64,000 bases of DNA, from contig NC_060254.1 of NCBI RefSeq assembly GCF_921293095.1, forward strand, positions 105,052,917 to 105,116,916, in the 5' to 3' direction. The stretch comes from Ischnura elegans (taxonomy: Eukaryota; Arthropoda; Insecta; Odonata; Coenagrionidae). How positions within the stretch are numbered: the stretch's first letter is position 1; each line of letters starts with the position of its first letter. The position numbers and the translations under genes were made by a program. This document shows positions 1 through 12,117 of this stretch, in pieces. The notes under the pieces were generated by a model, which ran no database searches, had not been told where the DNA came from, and was given only the letters and a program-made list of their open reading frames with translations.

Positions 1-372
1 ATATTTTCAATTGGATACCAGGAAAACATGCCGCATCGCACTCAAAGTTTTGAAATTTAGGTATTTTTCAGCTTAGTAAAACCACTTGTCTGTTTCCACA
101 CACTTTTATTTAAACCCACCATGGTTTCGACAACTCGTGCCATTATCAAGGTACATAGCCTTGGATGACAGCCTTTTTATGGTGGTAGAGTTTTTCAGGA
201 GGGGGGAGGGTTATTGGGATGTGTTCATTCCAAGGTTAATGATGACGTCAATGGGTGATTGGTGGGAGGTAGGGGTGAGTGGAATGGGAACATATGGTCG
301 TTACATAATTTAAAATTAGCAGGGCAATTAACAATTTCAAACTGTTCTAAGAAATCCAGTTTTTGCCTCTAG

Positions 373-654
373 TCATGTATGTACTTGTAAAACTTTTGCA
401 AAAAAATTGCACCAATGGTGTTCGTCATTCAAATGTCTTGCAATTCCTGATGAGTCGTCGTTATTTAAAAAACATCGTCTATGTTCTCTCATTCTCGTTT
501 TAAAACTCCTCCCAGTCTGGCGAATATATTTGGTTTCACAATTGTCACAAATCATTTCATACACTCCACCTTTATCATCATTACAATATTCACCAATAGA
601 GTTAAACAATAATTTACCTAGTGTCAAAGTAGTGTACCTAGTTTGGGTGTTTAC
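373..654 (-). pseudogene. Penelope-like element GIY-YIG endonuclease remnant
   Basis: The open frame encodes about 93 residues, with no clear Met at the 5' end where an in-frame stop bounds it. It reads GVYEMICDNCETKYIRQTGRSF and continues into KTRMREH and a GIARHLNDEHH segment. This is the order of the GIY-YIG nuclease of Penelope-like retroelements: GVY strand, CxxC pair, YIGQTGR core, basic helix with REH, then the AxHL..xH segment. The catalytic-core glycine of YIGQ is Arg here, so the domain is probably inactive. No reverse transcriptase was found upstream on this strand, so the copy is 5' truncated. The family assignment is from motif order. The open minus-strand frame and the Gly to Arg change are read directly. 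Confidence 0.72.
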
Positions 655-1561
655 TCATTAGACACTCGCAGAGTATCACCTCAAATTTCTTTCATTTCTG
701 CCCTTTGGATTCCAAGATATCGCACCGAGAGTGAGCGCCAGGCACCCCAGCCAGACAATTTGGGTGGCACGCGGGTTGCATACTCTCTACATTTGTTGTT
801 CATTCCCACTCATCATGAAATCATAAAGTTCTTTAGATAAACTTTAAACTTGGTCAATATAACCTTGGATGCTCTATTTATCTCTATTAATTGACAAAAC
901 AGGCTAAGTAGCAGTGGTTTCTTCTCTATATCTAGAATTTTATGTACATACGTATATGTAGAAATATGATAGCAAAAACGGATCTCATACCATTTTGATG
1001 ATCTGCTAGAGGCCTGGGGCAGGTGTCATTCCCCAAATGTTGCGGTGGGACACGTCGTCAGCTGTTATGGGTGAAAAACAATTTAAATGATATTCATTAG
1101 TAACCACCTTGAAATATATTTTGGATGTTGTATCCTTTTCAATATGTATGTTATTGTCTTTATATTATTTATTATTAGTGCGATAAATTTCATGCACAAT
1201 TGACCTTAACTGAAATTAATACGTACTCTTGGCAATTAACGCATGCCTTGAGGGAATCCTTTGTGCATGAAATCATGTCAGTAGTTGTTTTCAACTCATC
1301 GTTTTTTATTTCAACTTTGCGCAAAAATGAAAATAACGTAAATATAATCATGAAATTCCCAGCCAAAACTATCAGTATGATAATAAGGTAAGGCAAAAAA
1401 CCTATACTTTGTTATCAACTAATTTTGGGTTATTTTTACTGTGTTCAATTTAGATGTTACTCCAAACAAAACAGCATGTATTTCCCTGTAAGTATTTCTC
1501 ATACTAGTATTTACACCAGTGGTGCAACTATGAGTGAATAGATACCCTAATAAGACTCAGA

Positions 1562-1851
1562 AGTGGAATAACTAGGAATATGCCTTTAGGGGAATTGGGG
1601 GGCTTTGAGAGGGGGGATGAGGTTGGGTAGTGAGGGATATCCCCCAGAAAATGGGAAGTTAAGGTAAATTAAAAAATAAAATAAAATGCCTGAAAATGCA
1701 TTTTACGTCATTTTGGCAATTTAAATTTAACTTTGTGCGGATGCATTTGTTATGTGTCCAAACTAGACAATGGTTTTAAATAATATTTTTATTTCTCTGG
1801 CGCTTTGGGACGAATACAGCCCCTCATCCCCCTCCCCATACTCAAACCACT
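1562..1851. mobile_element. Small DNA transposon (MITE) with 10-bp flanking duplication
   Basis: The insert starts AGTGG and ends CCACT, and is flanked on both sides by AAGACTCAGA (1552-1561 and 1852-1861). It lies inside a copy of the local repeat and carries no ORF. Its left end resembles the reverse complement of 1990-2082 (AGTGG..ACTAGGAATATGC, then T/G-rich sequence), so a second partial copy of the same family sits nearby in inverse orientation. A long duplication and AGTGG-type ends suggest hAT- or Mutator-like mobilisation; which one is unresolved. Confidence 0.6.
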
Positions 1852-1989
1852 AAGACTCAGAGCAATTAAAAAGAAAATATTTAAAACTATTACCCAGCAT
1901 TGACATGGAATAACTGCAACTACTTAAAGTTAAATCTTTAGTGCCTAAATGATGTTAAATGTAATCCTAGGCATGTACGATTTTTTAAA

Positions 1990-2082
1990 TTTTCCCAGTT
2001 GCCAGGGAGGGGGGTTGCCACCCCACGCCATCTCACCCATTCCCCCGCACCCCCAAAGCATATTCCTAGTAACGCCACTGAT
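1990..2082 (-). mobile_element. Partial MITE, same family as 1562-1851
   Basis: Read on the minus strand, it begins CAGTGGCGTTACTAGGAATA followed by a G-rich tract. This matches the left end of the MITE at 1562. Only one terminus is evident. Confidence 0.45.
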
Positions 2083-3079
2083 TAATACTATTATCCAGCT
2101 ATACCATGCACAATAATTATTGGTATGCATTCAAAGTATGTAGAAATTTTTATTACAAGTATCATTTTTTTGTTCAGATTTCAAAGTGAATTTTCATCTC
2201 AAAATTGAAAATCATTCATTCCTTGTCCCAAAAGTTCCCCAAATTTCACTCATAGTCAGGTGTTATGGCTGTAAAATCAATTTACATGATATTATTTAGA
2301 ATCCATCTTGAATTGCACTTTGGATTTTCTACCTTATTATTACGTATATTACCTATTGCTCAATTATTACGCATTCTATTATTTGAGCCATCATAGCACA
2401 AATCAGTTTCTGGAGGAATTTGTCTACCACAGAAGTGTATGATTTTGAATGTGTACGTGTTTGTTGATGGTTGGTAGTGAGGCTAATATAAAAAAAATGT
2501 ATATTCAGAAAAATTATTACAAAAACAGATCCCATACCATTTTGATGATCTGTTGAAGGCCAGGGGCAGTTGTCATTCCCCGAATGTCGCGTTTAGACGC
2601 ATAGTCAGCTATTATGGCTGAAAAACAATTTAAATGATATTCATTAGGAGCCAGCTTACATATGATCTACCCTTATTATTACGTATGTTCATGCTCCTTG
2701 CATGTATAATAGTATGATAAATTGTATATGCCATTGGCCCTTAACCTGGCCTGTGTTGGGCCGCCAAGACACCCTCCTATTCCGAAATTGACGAATTCTA
2801 ATGTCAGAATACCAATATTGCCCAGTTCCTTGATGTAAATCATGTCCCATTCAACAGCATAATTAACACCGTCTTGGGTAAAAAAAATAATAATTTAATT
2901 TAATATGATTCAATCTCGTAAGATTCAATTCAATCTCAAGAGGGTGAGGATATAAATTTCAAAATTAATTATTGTATTCCACACCCCCAGACTCCCCTGC
3001 AGTCCTCCCCCTGAATACTCCTGGCACCCTCTGCCCATGGCTGTCCACTGTCGTAAGATGGCGCCCAGCACAGGCCTGC

Positions 3080-3330
3080 CTTTAACCCTTTCACACCAGA
3101 CGTCGTGTGTGGCCGACGGGCATTTTCATACGCAGAAAACCTGACGTCAGGTATAGCTATCACAGATTTTTCAATGCAGACGACCGGATATATTGGCTCT
3201 GGCCGATTTGAGGGATGGTAAGTGACCACTGAGGTAGCAATTGTTGGATGCATTCAGGCCCGGCCTGAGACCCAGCTTAGCGAGTCTTTAGGGCCACTCC
3301 TTAGCAATTATAAGCCGGACCCTTCAACTC
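3080..3330. repeat. Dispersed repeat, copy 1 (second copy at 11460-11640)
   Basis: This stretch shares 'gcattttcatacgca', 'atgcattc(a/t)ggccc', 'gagacccagctta' and 'agggccactcc' in the same order with 11460-11640. No terminal repeats or coding frame identify the family. Confidence 0.5.
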
Positions 3331-4824
3331 ATTTATGATCATCCTCACCGTAGGAATCCGTTGCAAAATGTTATGTTGTCAATAGTTTTTCCAATGATAT
3401 ATTTTGTGCATACTACAATTTTTTTTAATACTTTGAAATGAATTTTTCATTTTGTTCTGCGTGTAATTAATTTGTAAAGGAAATTTTAGTGTTAAAAAAT
3501 AACAGACTTAAGGACTTAAAGCCTTATTACCTTATGCCGAGCTTATACATATTTACTAACTTTGTTGTTATTAACACAAGAAACCGGTTTAAAATTTCAC
3601 AATGCTTAAAAAATACTTGTTATTCTTTTAGAAGAGTAAATTATTGAAAATCAAATACAATGTTTGGTTGAAAAAACACTGGTAACGCAATAAGTTGACC
3701 ATGGATTCGTGCTATGATAGGGATAGAGGGTGTGGTCCAGTGGGTGGGGTAAGGGACGGACGCTAATCGCTGGGCTTTGAGCTTGGTGCCAAAACAGAGG
3801 GACAAAAATACACAGGCAACTCACACCCTAAACAGAGCTCAATACAGAGAGGTTTGAAATATTCTAATGCTACTTGTAGCACAAAAACGTTTTCCTATTC
3901 TAGCCGCCAGTGCCAAAGGGTTGAATGAAGATAATAGGTATTCTTGGAAATTAACATGTGCATTGAGGAAATGTTTTTTGAATGAAATGACACTAATACA
4001 TAAAAAAATTATATTCAGAAAAATCAAAAAAAAAAAATAGATCTCATACCATTTTGATGATCATCTGGAGGCTAGGGGCAGCTGTCTTTGCCCAAAATTC
4101 ACACATAGTCAGGTGTTATGGCTGAAAATCAATTTACATGATATTCATTAGGAACCATCTTAAAATGTTATTTGAATGATCCACCCTTATCATTATGTAT
4201 GTTGTTGCTCCTGGAATTTGTTATAATAAGTATGATAAATTGCAAGTGCCAATTGTAGCAGAAAGTACCTAACCTTGGGTTGGTATCTAAGGACTTTCCG
4301 TCGATGGGAAATGGTGAAAGACCCAAGGTTGGTACTGGTGGTTACTTCCGGTATTCCCCATTACGGGAAAGTGATATGTAATGTCAAATTAATGCCTCGT
4401 ATGGTAGGAACTATCAAATAAATACATAGCCATCCAGTGCCAGCTTGCTCATTTAATCTCTATCACCCTCCTGGGCTAAAAATACAACACCAATGACCCT
4501 TAAATAAAGACAATAGGTACCTACTCTTGGAAATTTATGAGTACCTTGAGGAAACATTTTTTTTTGCGAAATCATTTGTGTCGTTGTTTTTCAATTTAAT
4601 TCCATTTATTTCATCATTTTTTATTTCAAATTTACATAAATTAAAATCAAAAGTGATGCAATCAAGAATATCTTTGCAGATATGGTCAGTGTTATTTAAA
4701 GCACATAAAAAATATATGTACTTTGTTAATAACAATATCTGGGTTTTTTTACTGCATTGAAATAAAATGTTACTCCAAGCAAAACAGCATGTATGTATTT
4801 CCCTGTTAGTGTTTCTCATATTAG

Positions 4825-5017
4825 GAATGGTGGATTTAGGAGGGGGTGGGGGGAGCACAGGGGCATGTGCACCCTTATACCCTTAAAAAATATACAAGAT
4901 TTTTAATAATGTCCCATCATCATTGCATTCATTTTGTATTACGAGGTAGCCTAATGCCTCCCCATATCAAAATCCTTTTCTTGTGCCCCCCAGAGAGAAA
5001 TCCTGGATCTGCCCCTG
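4825..5017. mobile_element. hAT-like MITE in a local-repeat copy
   Basis: The right end, read on the minus strand, is CAGGGGCAGATCCAGGATTT; the left end is GAATGGTGGATTTAGG. Near-identical flanks (catattag at 4817 and catatttag at 5018) look like an 8-bp target duplication with one base of drift. G/C-rich subterminal tracts and the absence of coding sequence fit a non-autonomous hAT element. Confidence 0.5.
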
Positions 5018-6059
5018 CATATTTAGTACATATTTACACTATTATCCAACTAGACCATGTACAATTACTTTTGATAGGTTCTCAAGGTATGCAGAAATAT
5101 TTTAATACGAGTATCTTTTTTTTGTTCAGATTTCAAAATTCATTATCATCTCGAAATTCAAAATCATTCATTACTTGTCCCAAAAGTTTCTTAGTACATA
5201 CCTTGGCTGAAATGTCTTTTTAATGTTAAATCACAGGTTTGACAAACATACATATATTTAAAGATGAAGCATTGAAAAGTCTTGGCTGTTGTTTAAATTA
5301 TGTTCTCATTAAAAATTTGAGTGCACTAATACATATATTTTCTAACGCTCACAGGGCATGGTTGCAAGTAATTTGTTGCAGTAAAGAAACAAAAAAATCA
5401 TTAACAATCTGCCCTACAATCTATGACATTGTTGTGATACGACATCTGCTATCATCTCAAAAAAGGTAAAAATGGGTGATTGGTCAATTCCACAATTTTA
5501 AGAAATTCAAATACAAAAAGAATCTTTCACCAATTTGAATAAAAATCTTGGATCCATATTCACAAAATCTATATCTAAAAATATTTAAGATGCAAAAGTT
5601 ATTAATAAAGGATACAGGAAGAGCATGGCCTTATATTTACAATGAGTTAAAAGAGGAAGAAAGCTGGCCACGGCGGGTAAGCTAAGAAGAGGGGCATGGT
5701 GGTCATTAAGTTATTCAGAGTTACAAAACCTCTAACTAGAAACTCTTTCCCGTAAACAAAAGCTATCATAGCATTAATCAGTTTCTGGAGGAATTTGTCT
5801 ACCATAAAGGTGTATGATTTTGAAAGTGTATGTATTTGTTTTTTTCATGAAATGAGACCGATTTACATAAAATGTGTACCTAGAAAAATGATAACAAAAA
5901 CAGATCTCATACCATTTTGACGATCTGCCAGAGGCTGGGGGCAGGGGTCATTCCCCAAATTATGCAGTGGACTCGTTCCAGTCACGTGTTATGGCTGGAA
6001 AATCAATTTACATGATATTATTTAGAAATCAGCTTAAATTGAACTATGGATGATCTACC

Positions 6060-6541
6060 CCCAGTGAGAAATGGGTGGTGGAATCCACGTGGAACCCACG
6101 TGGAGATGTAACGTGGATACCACGTGTTTTTGGTCGTGGAATCAACGTGGAACCCACGTGGAAATTTGGTGGAAAAATTAAAACAGCAGTAGGTGCTGTC
6201 CTAAAACCATTAAAACCTCAACCACTCTATATCTAAACCTTCTATGTATATGTGTGTCTATGATTTTTCATGTGCTCTCATGCCTGCCTTTCCACGAATT
6301 ATATAAAAATAGAATGTGCGATACATTTTCACATAACTAGCGTGGTTTCAGGATGATAAATGACGCAATGTCACCAGAGAGTTAAGTTCCACAAATTAGA
6401 AATTCTGTTTAACATTTTATGCTAATCACCACAAATCCGCTTGAAATCAATGTGGATTCCACGTGGGTCCAACCACTCAATATCCACCACCACCATATAT
6501 CCACGAGTCAACGTGGATTCCACCACCCATTTCTCACCGGG
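6060..6541. mobile_element. MITE with inverted ends carrying five CACGTG boxes
   Basis: The left end reads CCCAGTGAGAAATGGGTGGT and the minus-strand right end reads CCCGGTGAGAAATGGGTGGT. The inverted similarity continues through 'ggaatccacgt'. The element splits the local repeat, which reads up to 'ggatgatctaccc' on the left and resumes with 'cctcattataa' on the right. Five exact CACGTG palindromes occur (6086, 6097, 6121, 6155, 6460), most inside CCACGTGG. No ORF was found. The target duplication is ambiguous because both junctions are C-rich. Confidence 0.65.
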
Positions 6542-6750
6542 CCCTCATTATAACTTATATTATTGCTCCTGGAATTTTTTATAAATAGTATGAAAAATTG
6601 CCTATGCCAAATGGCCTATAAATAGAGGTCCGTGGAAGACATTTTATTTTTTGCTAAAATTCATTTTTAAACCATGTGATTTTTGTGTTATAGAAAATCT
6701 TGGCAGTGTTTTATAATGCTACAATTTTTCCACATTTATAGCCTTTTATT

Positions 6751-7241
6751 TTATGGAACACGTTTCATGAATACTAATACTTTTATTAAGCATTTTACAT
6801 AACATTTAACACAATTTCGATTGTACAAAATTTCTGATAAAACTAAATGAAGGAAATGGTCAAGTATGTGGTATTGGCATATACGATCAGCTAATGGCAA
6901 ATCCCCACTCCCTAATATATGTCTATACTTGGAGAGCCATTCCAGAATGTTTGGATTGTCAAGTTTCTCTACACTAAATAAAGCCTTTAAAAATGCTTCA
7001 GCAGTAGCGACAACAAGTTCCTCCTTCGCTTTCTTTGACTGAGTGACTGTGTGTTCAAATTCTTTAATTGCAAACTTAGCACAGTAAAATGTGCTCTGTC
7101 TTTCACAAAAAATCCTTCCGAGTTGAATTCACTTACCCTGGTATGAGCAGTAGCACTAGCTTTTGGAATTTTAAAATTCGTTTCCATCGTTCGATATTTA
7201 AAGCTGGAACCACGATAAATAACAGTCCAACAGCAAAACAC
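6751..7241 (-). pseudogene. CGGBP1/hAT-like transposase N-terminal remnant
   Basis: Two minus-strand frames make one protein broken by a frameshift near 7105. The upstream frame gives RVSEFNSEGFFVKDRAHF, resembling the start of the BED-like finger of CGGBP1-type proteins. The other frame gives CAKFAIKEFEHTVTQSKKAK, then EAFLKALFSVEKLDNPNILE and a WLSKY..LPLADRICQYH segment. That is the known order of the adjacent 'aflsadiPlwKlnnp..FL.ky....P....lR' region. The zinc ligands are incomplete. The rest of a hAT transposase is absent, so this is a truncated, dead copy. The family call rests on motif similarity recalled without a search. Confidence 0.5.
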
Positions 7242-8083
7242 AACCTCTCATAATGGTGTTTTCAAACTGATTGTGAGTGCTGGGTTATTACGGTATTACC
7301 GTAGTACTGTATAACTTACAAATTGGCCAAAATATTTCATGTCGTGGGTTCTCTTTCGATACCCCTCACCCAGGTGTTGAGGGAAGGTAGGACATGCAGC
7401 TAGATACAACAAAATCGCTTAGTTTTGATTACAGCTGTTGCCAGTCGGCCAGGAAAGGCAGTGAAATAAGTACATGTAACTCAAAATGATTGGATTCATA
7501 GAAACGGGAAAAATTATTTCCCATTTATCAATCCTGAAACATCTAGAATGAGGTTTTCTCACATGAAGAAATAGATGTTAGATTTGGCCAATGTCAAAAT
7601 GCTTTCTTTTTGCATTGAAGCTCAGTGGAGATCCGAATATCCGACCGCTTATAAGGAGAACCCCTCTCCTCCTGTCCTTTCTGTTCCTACCTTCCCTTCC
7701 CCAAATGCTAGCACTTTGTGCCTTCAAATAACTATCCGTGTGTATGGATGTCTTTTAATGAATCGAATCGCTCAGTTGACGGGATGGCACCGTTAACGGT
7801 CGCCTTGGTCACCACGACACCCATTTCAATGTGGCCCAGCAGTGCGCCGTTCACGGCGTGAAATACAGGCAGTGCTACAGAGAGGCCGCTTTCTGAAGAA
7901 ATGACTCTTTGCAATGAATAATTTCCCTGCAGATATTATCAGTGTTATTTTAAAGCACATAAAAAACTATACTATATGTTAATACCAATATTTGGAGTTA
8001 TTTTTTCTGCATTCAAATCAAGTTAAACAAAACAGCATGAAATTCCCTGTTAGTGTTTCTCATATTAGTACATGTTTACATTA

Positions 8084-8996
8084 CGAGAGGGGACCTAACG
8101 GTTGAGAGAGGGATCTGCTTTTCCCGTAAAGGGTTCCAAGCAGTGATATTTTCTGAGTCAGTGTGAGAATCCTGGTCTCTCTGAGTGCATCTGTTTGTCT
8201 TTGGGATTTTTTTGGTTAATCAACTTTTTCCGATGTAGCGAAAAGGTGTGATGGCTGACTGGCGGGGTGGACATGCAGCAGTGAAGTTTATTTTATTTAT
8301 TTTTTTTTTGAGGGGAAAACTCCCGCAGAAACTCTAGTGATGCTTAAAACTGCTTTTGGGAATAGTAATCTAAGTAAAGCACGTGTCTACGACTGGTTTT
8401 CTCATCTCAACAATGGACAGATGTCGATTGATGACCATCCTCATTAAGGGCACCCGTCAACATCAAGAACGGACGGCAATGTTGCAAAAATCCACTCCCT
8501 CGTTCAAGAAGATCGTTGCCGAACCATAGGAGAACTTTATAGGTATTTTGCAGAGGTTAAGGGAAACTATCCGGAGAAAAAGGGCTGATCTTTGGCACAC
8601 AGGTGATTGGTTCTTCCACCATGACAATGTACCCGTCCACACCGCAATGTCCATGAAGTGGTTTTTGACAAAAAAAGGCATCACGCCAATCGTTCACCCC
8701 CACTTTTCACCAGATATTGCCACCTGTTACTCTCTCTACTTCCTAGACTGAAAAGGGATATTAACGGAAAAGGTTTTGGGACGGTAGGTGAAGTAAAACA
8801 AAAATCGGTGAAAGGCCGAAAGAACATTGATTTTAGTGAATTAAAAAATTGTTTAGAAGTGTCGAAGTAACGATTAGATGAATGAATGTGTTGCAGTCAA
8901 TGAGGATTACTTGGAAGGTGATAAAAATTTATAGAGAAAATATTGATTATTGAATAAGTTACTGCGCAATTCCTGTTATTTTTGGCTCCCCTCATG
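8084..8996 (+). mobile_element. Mariner element, internally deleted
   Basis: Flanking TA dinucleotides (8082-8083 and 8997-8998) enclose ends CGAGAGGGGACC (left) and CATGAGGGGAGCC (right, minus strand). The insertion falls inside a local-repeat copy: the sequence before it ('ctcatattagtacatgttta') and after it ('ttatccaactagacc') join in the uninterrupted order. At about 0.9 kb it is shorter than the usual ~1.3 kb because the middle of the transposase is missing. Confidence 0.85.
8310..8931 (+). pseudogene. Mariner transposase, deleted and frameshifted
   Basis: The N-terminal half is readable in pieces: 'ETLVMLKTAFGNSNLSKARV', YDWFSHLNNGQMSIDDHP, a stop, then HPSTSRTDGNVAKIHSLVQE. This is the helix-turn-helix DNA-binding region of mariner transposases. 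The frame then jumps to LRETIRRKRADLWHTGDWFF (from about 8548), HHDNVPVHTAMSM and HFSPDIATCYSLYFL. These are the second and third catalytic Asp blocks of the D,D34D triad (HDNxPxH and SPDxAxC). The C-terminal tail (KRDINGKGFGTVGEVKQKSV) continues in another frame to about 8931. The block with the first catalytic Asp is deleted, so the copy cannot be active. Confidence 0.85.
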
Positions 8997-9708
8997 TATT
9001 ATCCAACTAGACCATTCACAATTACTCTTGATGGGAACTCTATGCAGATATTTTTTATTGTGAGCACCTTATTTGGGTCAGATTTCAAAACTCACAATCA
9101 TCTTGAACTTCAAACTATTCATTTCTTATCCCTAAACTATGTCTTAGTATGAGGGCTGGAATGTCTTTTTGAATGTCACATTACGGGTTTTACAAATATA
9201 GATATCTAAAGATGAGGTATTAAAATCTCAGGGAAATATTTAAATAAAGTTCACTTCAAAAACTACAATGCACTAATATGCTAATATACTAGTATGTTTT
9301 ATAACGCTCACAGGGAATGGTTGCATGTAACTTGCTCTCCTAGATTTTAGTGACAAGATTAAACAGTGGCATTTACCAGGACCTACGTCACCCTGGGCTT
9401 CCCAGGCAACTACCCAGGGTGGCGTAGCTAGGGGGCAACCAAACGCCCAAACAGCAAAATTAAATTGTTTTCCAATTTTAAAATTTTTTATTTTTTATTC
9501 TATCTCATGGTGCAAATTTATTTTTTATTTTTGCGGAAGAAAAGGTAGACTTTGTGAAAAAAAACTCATAAAGTTTCATGGCTATTATCCATGTATATAA
9601 TAAAAATATATCACTGCCACTCATATTATGTTGGTTCTTGAAAAATATAAGTCTATTAAACTATTTGGATTAAAATGTTCTTATTACCTCCGAAAATGCT
9701 CTCTGGTA

Positions 9709-10716
9709 CAGTGAGTCCTCGTTTAACGTTGTTGATTCGTTCCTGAAAAAGTCGACGTTAAGCGAAACAACGTTAAACGATGCAGTGTTTCCCATAAGAA
9801 ACAATGTAAAAAATTTAAATTGGTTCCTAGCCATGTTCCTAACAATCCATTTCTTCGTGAAGAATCCAGAATTTCCCGGGCGAGAATCCAAGGAGGCCAA
9901 TTATCGGAGCCGTAACTTTAAGCAGACTTTGTGACCAATCGGGAGACACCTGAATCAGGCCAAAACGAAAAAAATCTGAATCTGACACTCGGGAGCACGA
10001 GGATGAAGGGCGAGTCAATTTTCGTGATGATATGAATTCTTTAACCCGGCGGAAATCGCGAGAAACATTCATTACTGATTATTCACTTCAGCATGATAAC
10101 GATTCATTCGAAACGAAACGAATTTTCATAACGAAAAGGTTGGGAAGAAGGCATTATTAAATGAAATATAAAAACTAAAAAGAAAGTATTTTAATGGCGA
10201 AACATCGATATTTTCAGTAACAGAAGAAATTTTAATTGTAAAAACTCGACCTGCAAACCTAAAACTCGACCGATCTCTCCAGCAGTTGCACCTTCTTCAA
10301 TTCTTTTAATAATACCAAGTTTTTTTTTCTAATATCGCCGTTTTTTCTTCACGTCTGAAGAACCGCCAGGATAGCCACTCTTCTTCGTGGACATTTTTTT
10401 CGGTTGGCATCAGAAAAATAAACGGATAATGGGTAAATGAGGTGATAATTATTCGCTCAGACGCATATTTAACATACGCTACCCACGCCAACCTTTTCTG
10501 TCGAGCGAAAATTACCAATCGCATTAATATAGTAATATTTACTATACATCAGATGCGCTTGCGTCCTATTCGCCATTCATTTTTTTTTCGCCGCGCATAA
10601 TTTGAACAACGTTATCGCGAAGCAATAACGACGTTAAATGATCAAGGGTTTCAATTTTTGGACAACGTTATCGTGAAACAACGTTAAACGGGACGACGTT
10701 AAACGAGGACACACTG
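9709..10716. mobile_element. Pogo/Tigger-like DNA transposon, truncated
   Basis: TA duplications (9707-9708 and 10717-10718) flank ends that begin CAGTG(A/T)GTCCTCGTTTAACG on both strands. These are the CAGTG ends and TA target of pogo/Tigger elements. 'Acgttaaacg'-type repeats recur inside both ends. At 1,008 bp it lacks the DDE domain. A minus-strand piece of the N-terminal DNA-binding domain survives and is listed separately. Confidence 0.85.
10230..10320 (-). pseudogene. CENP-B/pogo N-terminal HTH fragment
   Basis: The minus strand encodes KLGIIKRIEEGATAGEIGRV. This matches the CENP-B-N helix-turn-helix of pogo-class transposases (L.ii..ie.G.s...IAr..gvs). It is a short fragment inside the pogo-like element, with no DDE catalytic domain following. 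The family is inferred from the motif and agrees with the TIRs. Confidence 0.6.
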
Positions 10717-10718
10717 TA

Positions 10719-12109
10719 TTTCTTTTTAACAAAAAATGTACACTGCATTACACACAAAAGAGGTGATGCTACACAATGGCTCAGGGAGGGGTCAGGCTTT
10801 GGAGGATAGACCACTTCCGCCCCGAATTCAGAGAAATTTTTTAATTCATTTCATTTTACTTACTTAATTGCATTGACATTAATTATGGAAAAGTGTAAGG
10901 ATCGATAGAATATCCCTGAGAAAGCTGTAAACCTCACCATTTTGAACCATTTACATATCTTAAAATTTTCTGGGGGAGGTCCCAGCACCACCGGCTTACA
11001 ATGGCAGGCATTCCATACCATCCAGATCCCACAGCATTGATTGTCCTCTCTAAAATTCCCCTGTCCTTAATTCCTAGCTGTACCCCTTTCCCTGGACCAC
11101 TTAATTGGTATACATAATTGAGGGGTATTCCATACCAAACCCCCCTTAGTAGGGCAACACAACAGCAGTTTGCTCTGTGTTTTCCCTTGAGCGGTCCCTG
11201 GTATTGATGTACAAGTCATTTATATTTTGACCGTAATAAAGATAAGAGTGCTATCCACAAGCATTCTTGTTCTTTTCCGAATCCAATCAATTCCGCATTA
11301 CAATATTTGAGTGCTCGAATTTTGGGGATTTGATGGATTTTAGGGTGTTTGCAGATTATAAAGCATACAAGCCTCAAAGTCTCAAAGTCTGGATCTACAG
11401 GCTTTATATAGTTGTGTTCGCTAGTTTCCTTGTGTTCACCCATCCCTATTTCCTTTGATGCCAAACGTCGGGTTGAATCGACGAGCATTTTCATACGCAA
11501 ACGACCTGATGCCGGCTATAGCTGACATGGGGGAAGGAAGGTGACTGGTGAGATAGCTGTGGTCGTATGCATTCTGGCCCTGCCAGAGACCCAACTTAGG
11601 GAGACCTTAGGGCCACTGCACCGTAATTAAGCCCGACCCTCCCCTTATGGGATCTGCTTTTATCCCACTCCACAATGTTGATTGTAATGCATTTACGTAC
11701 ATGAGTAGGCAAAAAATGTCTTGTGAACGCATAACTCAGCTAAAAGGTTTGCGCCGAGTGCATTTAAATGGGTTTATTATAGTATCCTTTGTGTTATGTT
11801 TTCACTTAGGGCGTGTCAAGAGGTGTGCCTACGCGGCAGGATGACCAGCCACAGAAATTGCATGATGTCGTACATGTGACATAAAACAAGCTAATGCAAA
11901 AACAACAAGAAAAAGGACAGGTGGGATACAACAAGAAGAGGAACTAAGGCGTTTTGGTAGGATGAGAAGTACTTGTGTACTAACTTGGGTAGCAATCTGT
12001 GCAGCCATGGTAATGCGCATAGCAGACAGACAAATAGACATCCACTTCTAAATATATGTAGAAGATGGTTAGCTAGATTTATAAAATCCCTTCTTACCTT
12101 TTATAGGAG
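10719..12109. other. No gene recognised; one dispersed repeat copy
   Basis: 11460-11640 is the second copy of the repeat at 3080-3330. Short open frames on either strand show no domain, splice context or codon signal that I can support. Confidence 0.4.
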
Positions 12110-12117
12110 GAATAGGG

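Larger units (their letters stand above)
930..9330. repeat. Locally duplicated AT-rich repeat, several partial copies
   Basis: One sequence recurs in the same orientation. Module A ('ctcataccattttgatgat', then 'gttatggctgaaaa' and 'atgatattcattag') is seen near 980-1200, 2240-2340, 2525-2760, 4040-4260 and 5900-6620. Module B/C ('aaaacagcatg', 'ccctgttagtgtttctcat', then 'attatccaactagacca') is seen near 1200-2230, 4500-5220 and 7920-9330. Copies differ by substitutions and indels and are interrupted by different transposons. No conserved reading frame runs through the copies. This could be a diverged tandem array or a TE family that inserted into itself. Boundaries are approximate. Confidence 0.7.

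Noticed and set aside
7732-7914. Minus-strand frame with a bacterial-looking segment near 7800-7870
   Set aside because: Higher GC and a hydrophobic Gly/Val-rich run, but only 60 codons and no recognisable family; not evidence for transfer.
9360-9420. Hairpin 'accctggg...cccagggt' as a regulatory structure
   Set aside because: Short inverted words next to a common 'gtggcgtagctaggg' MITE end; more simply an eroded transposon terminus.
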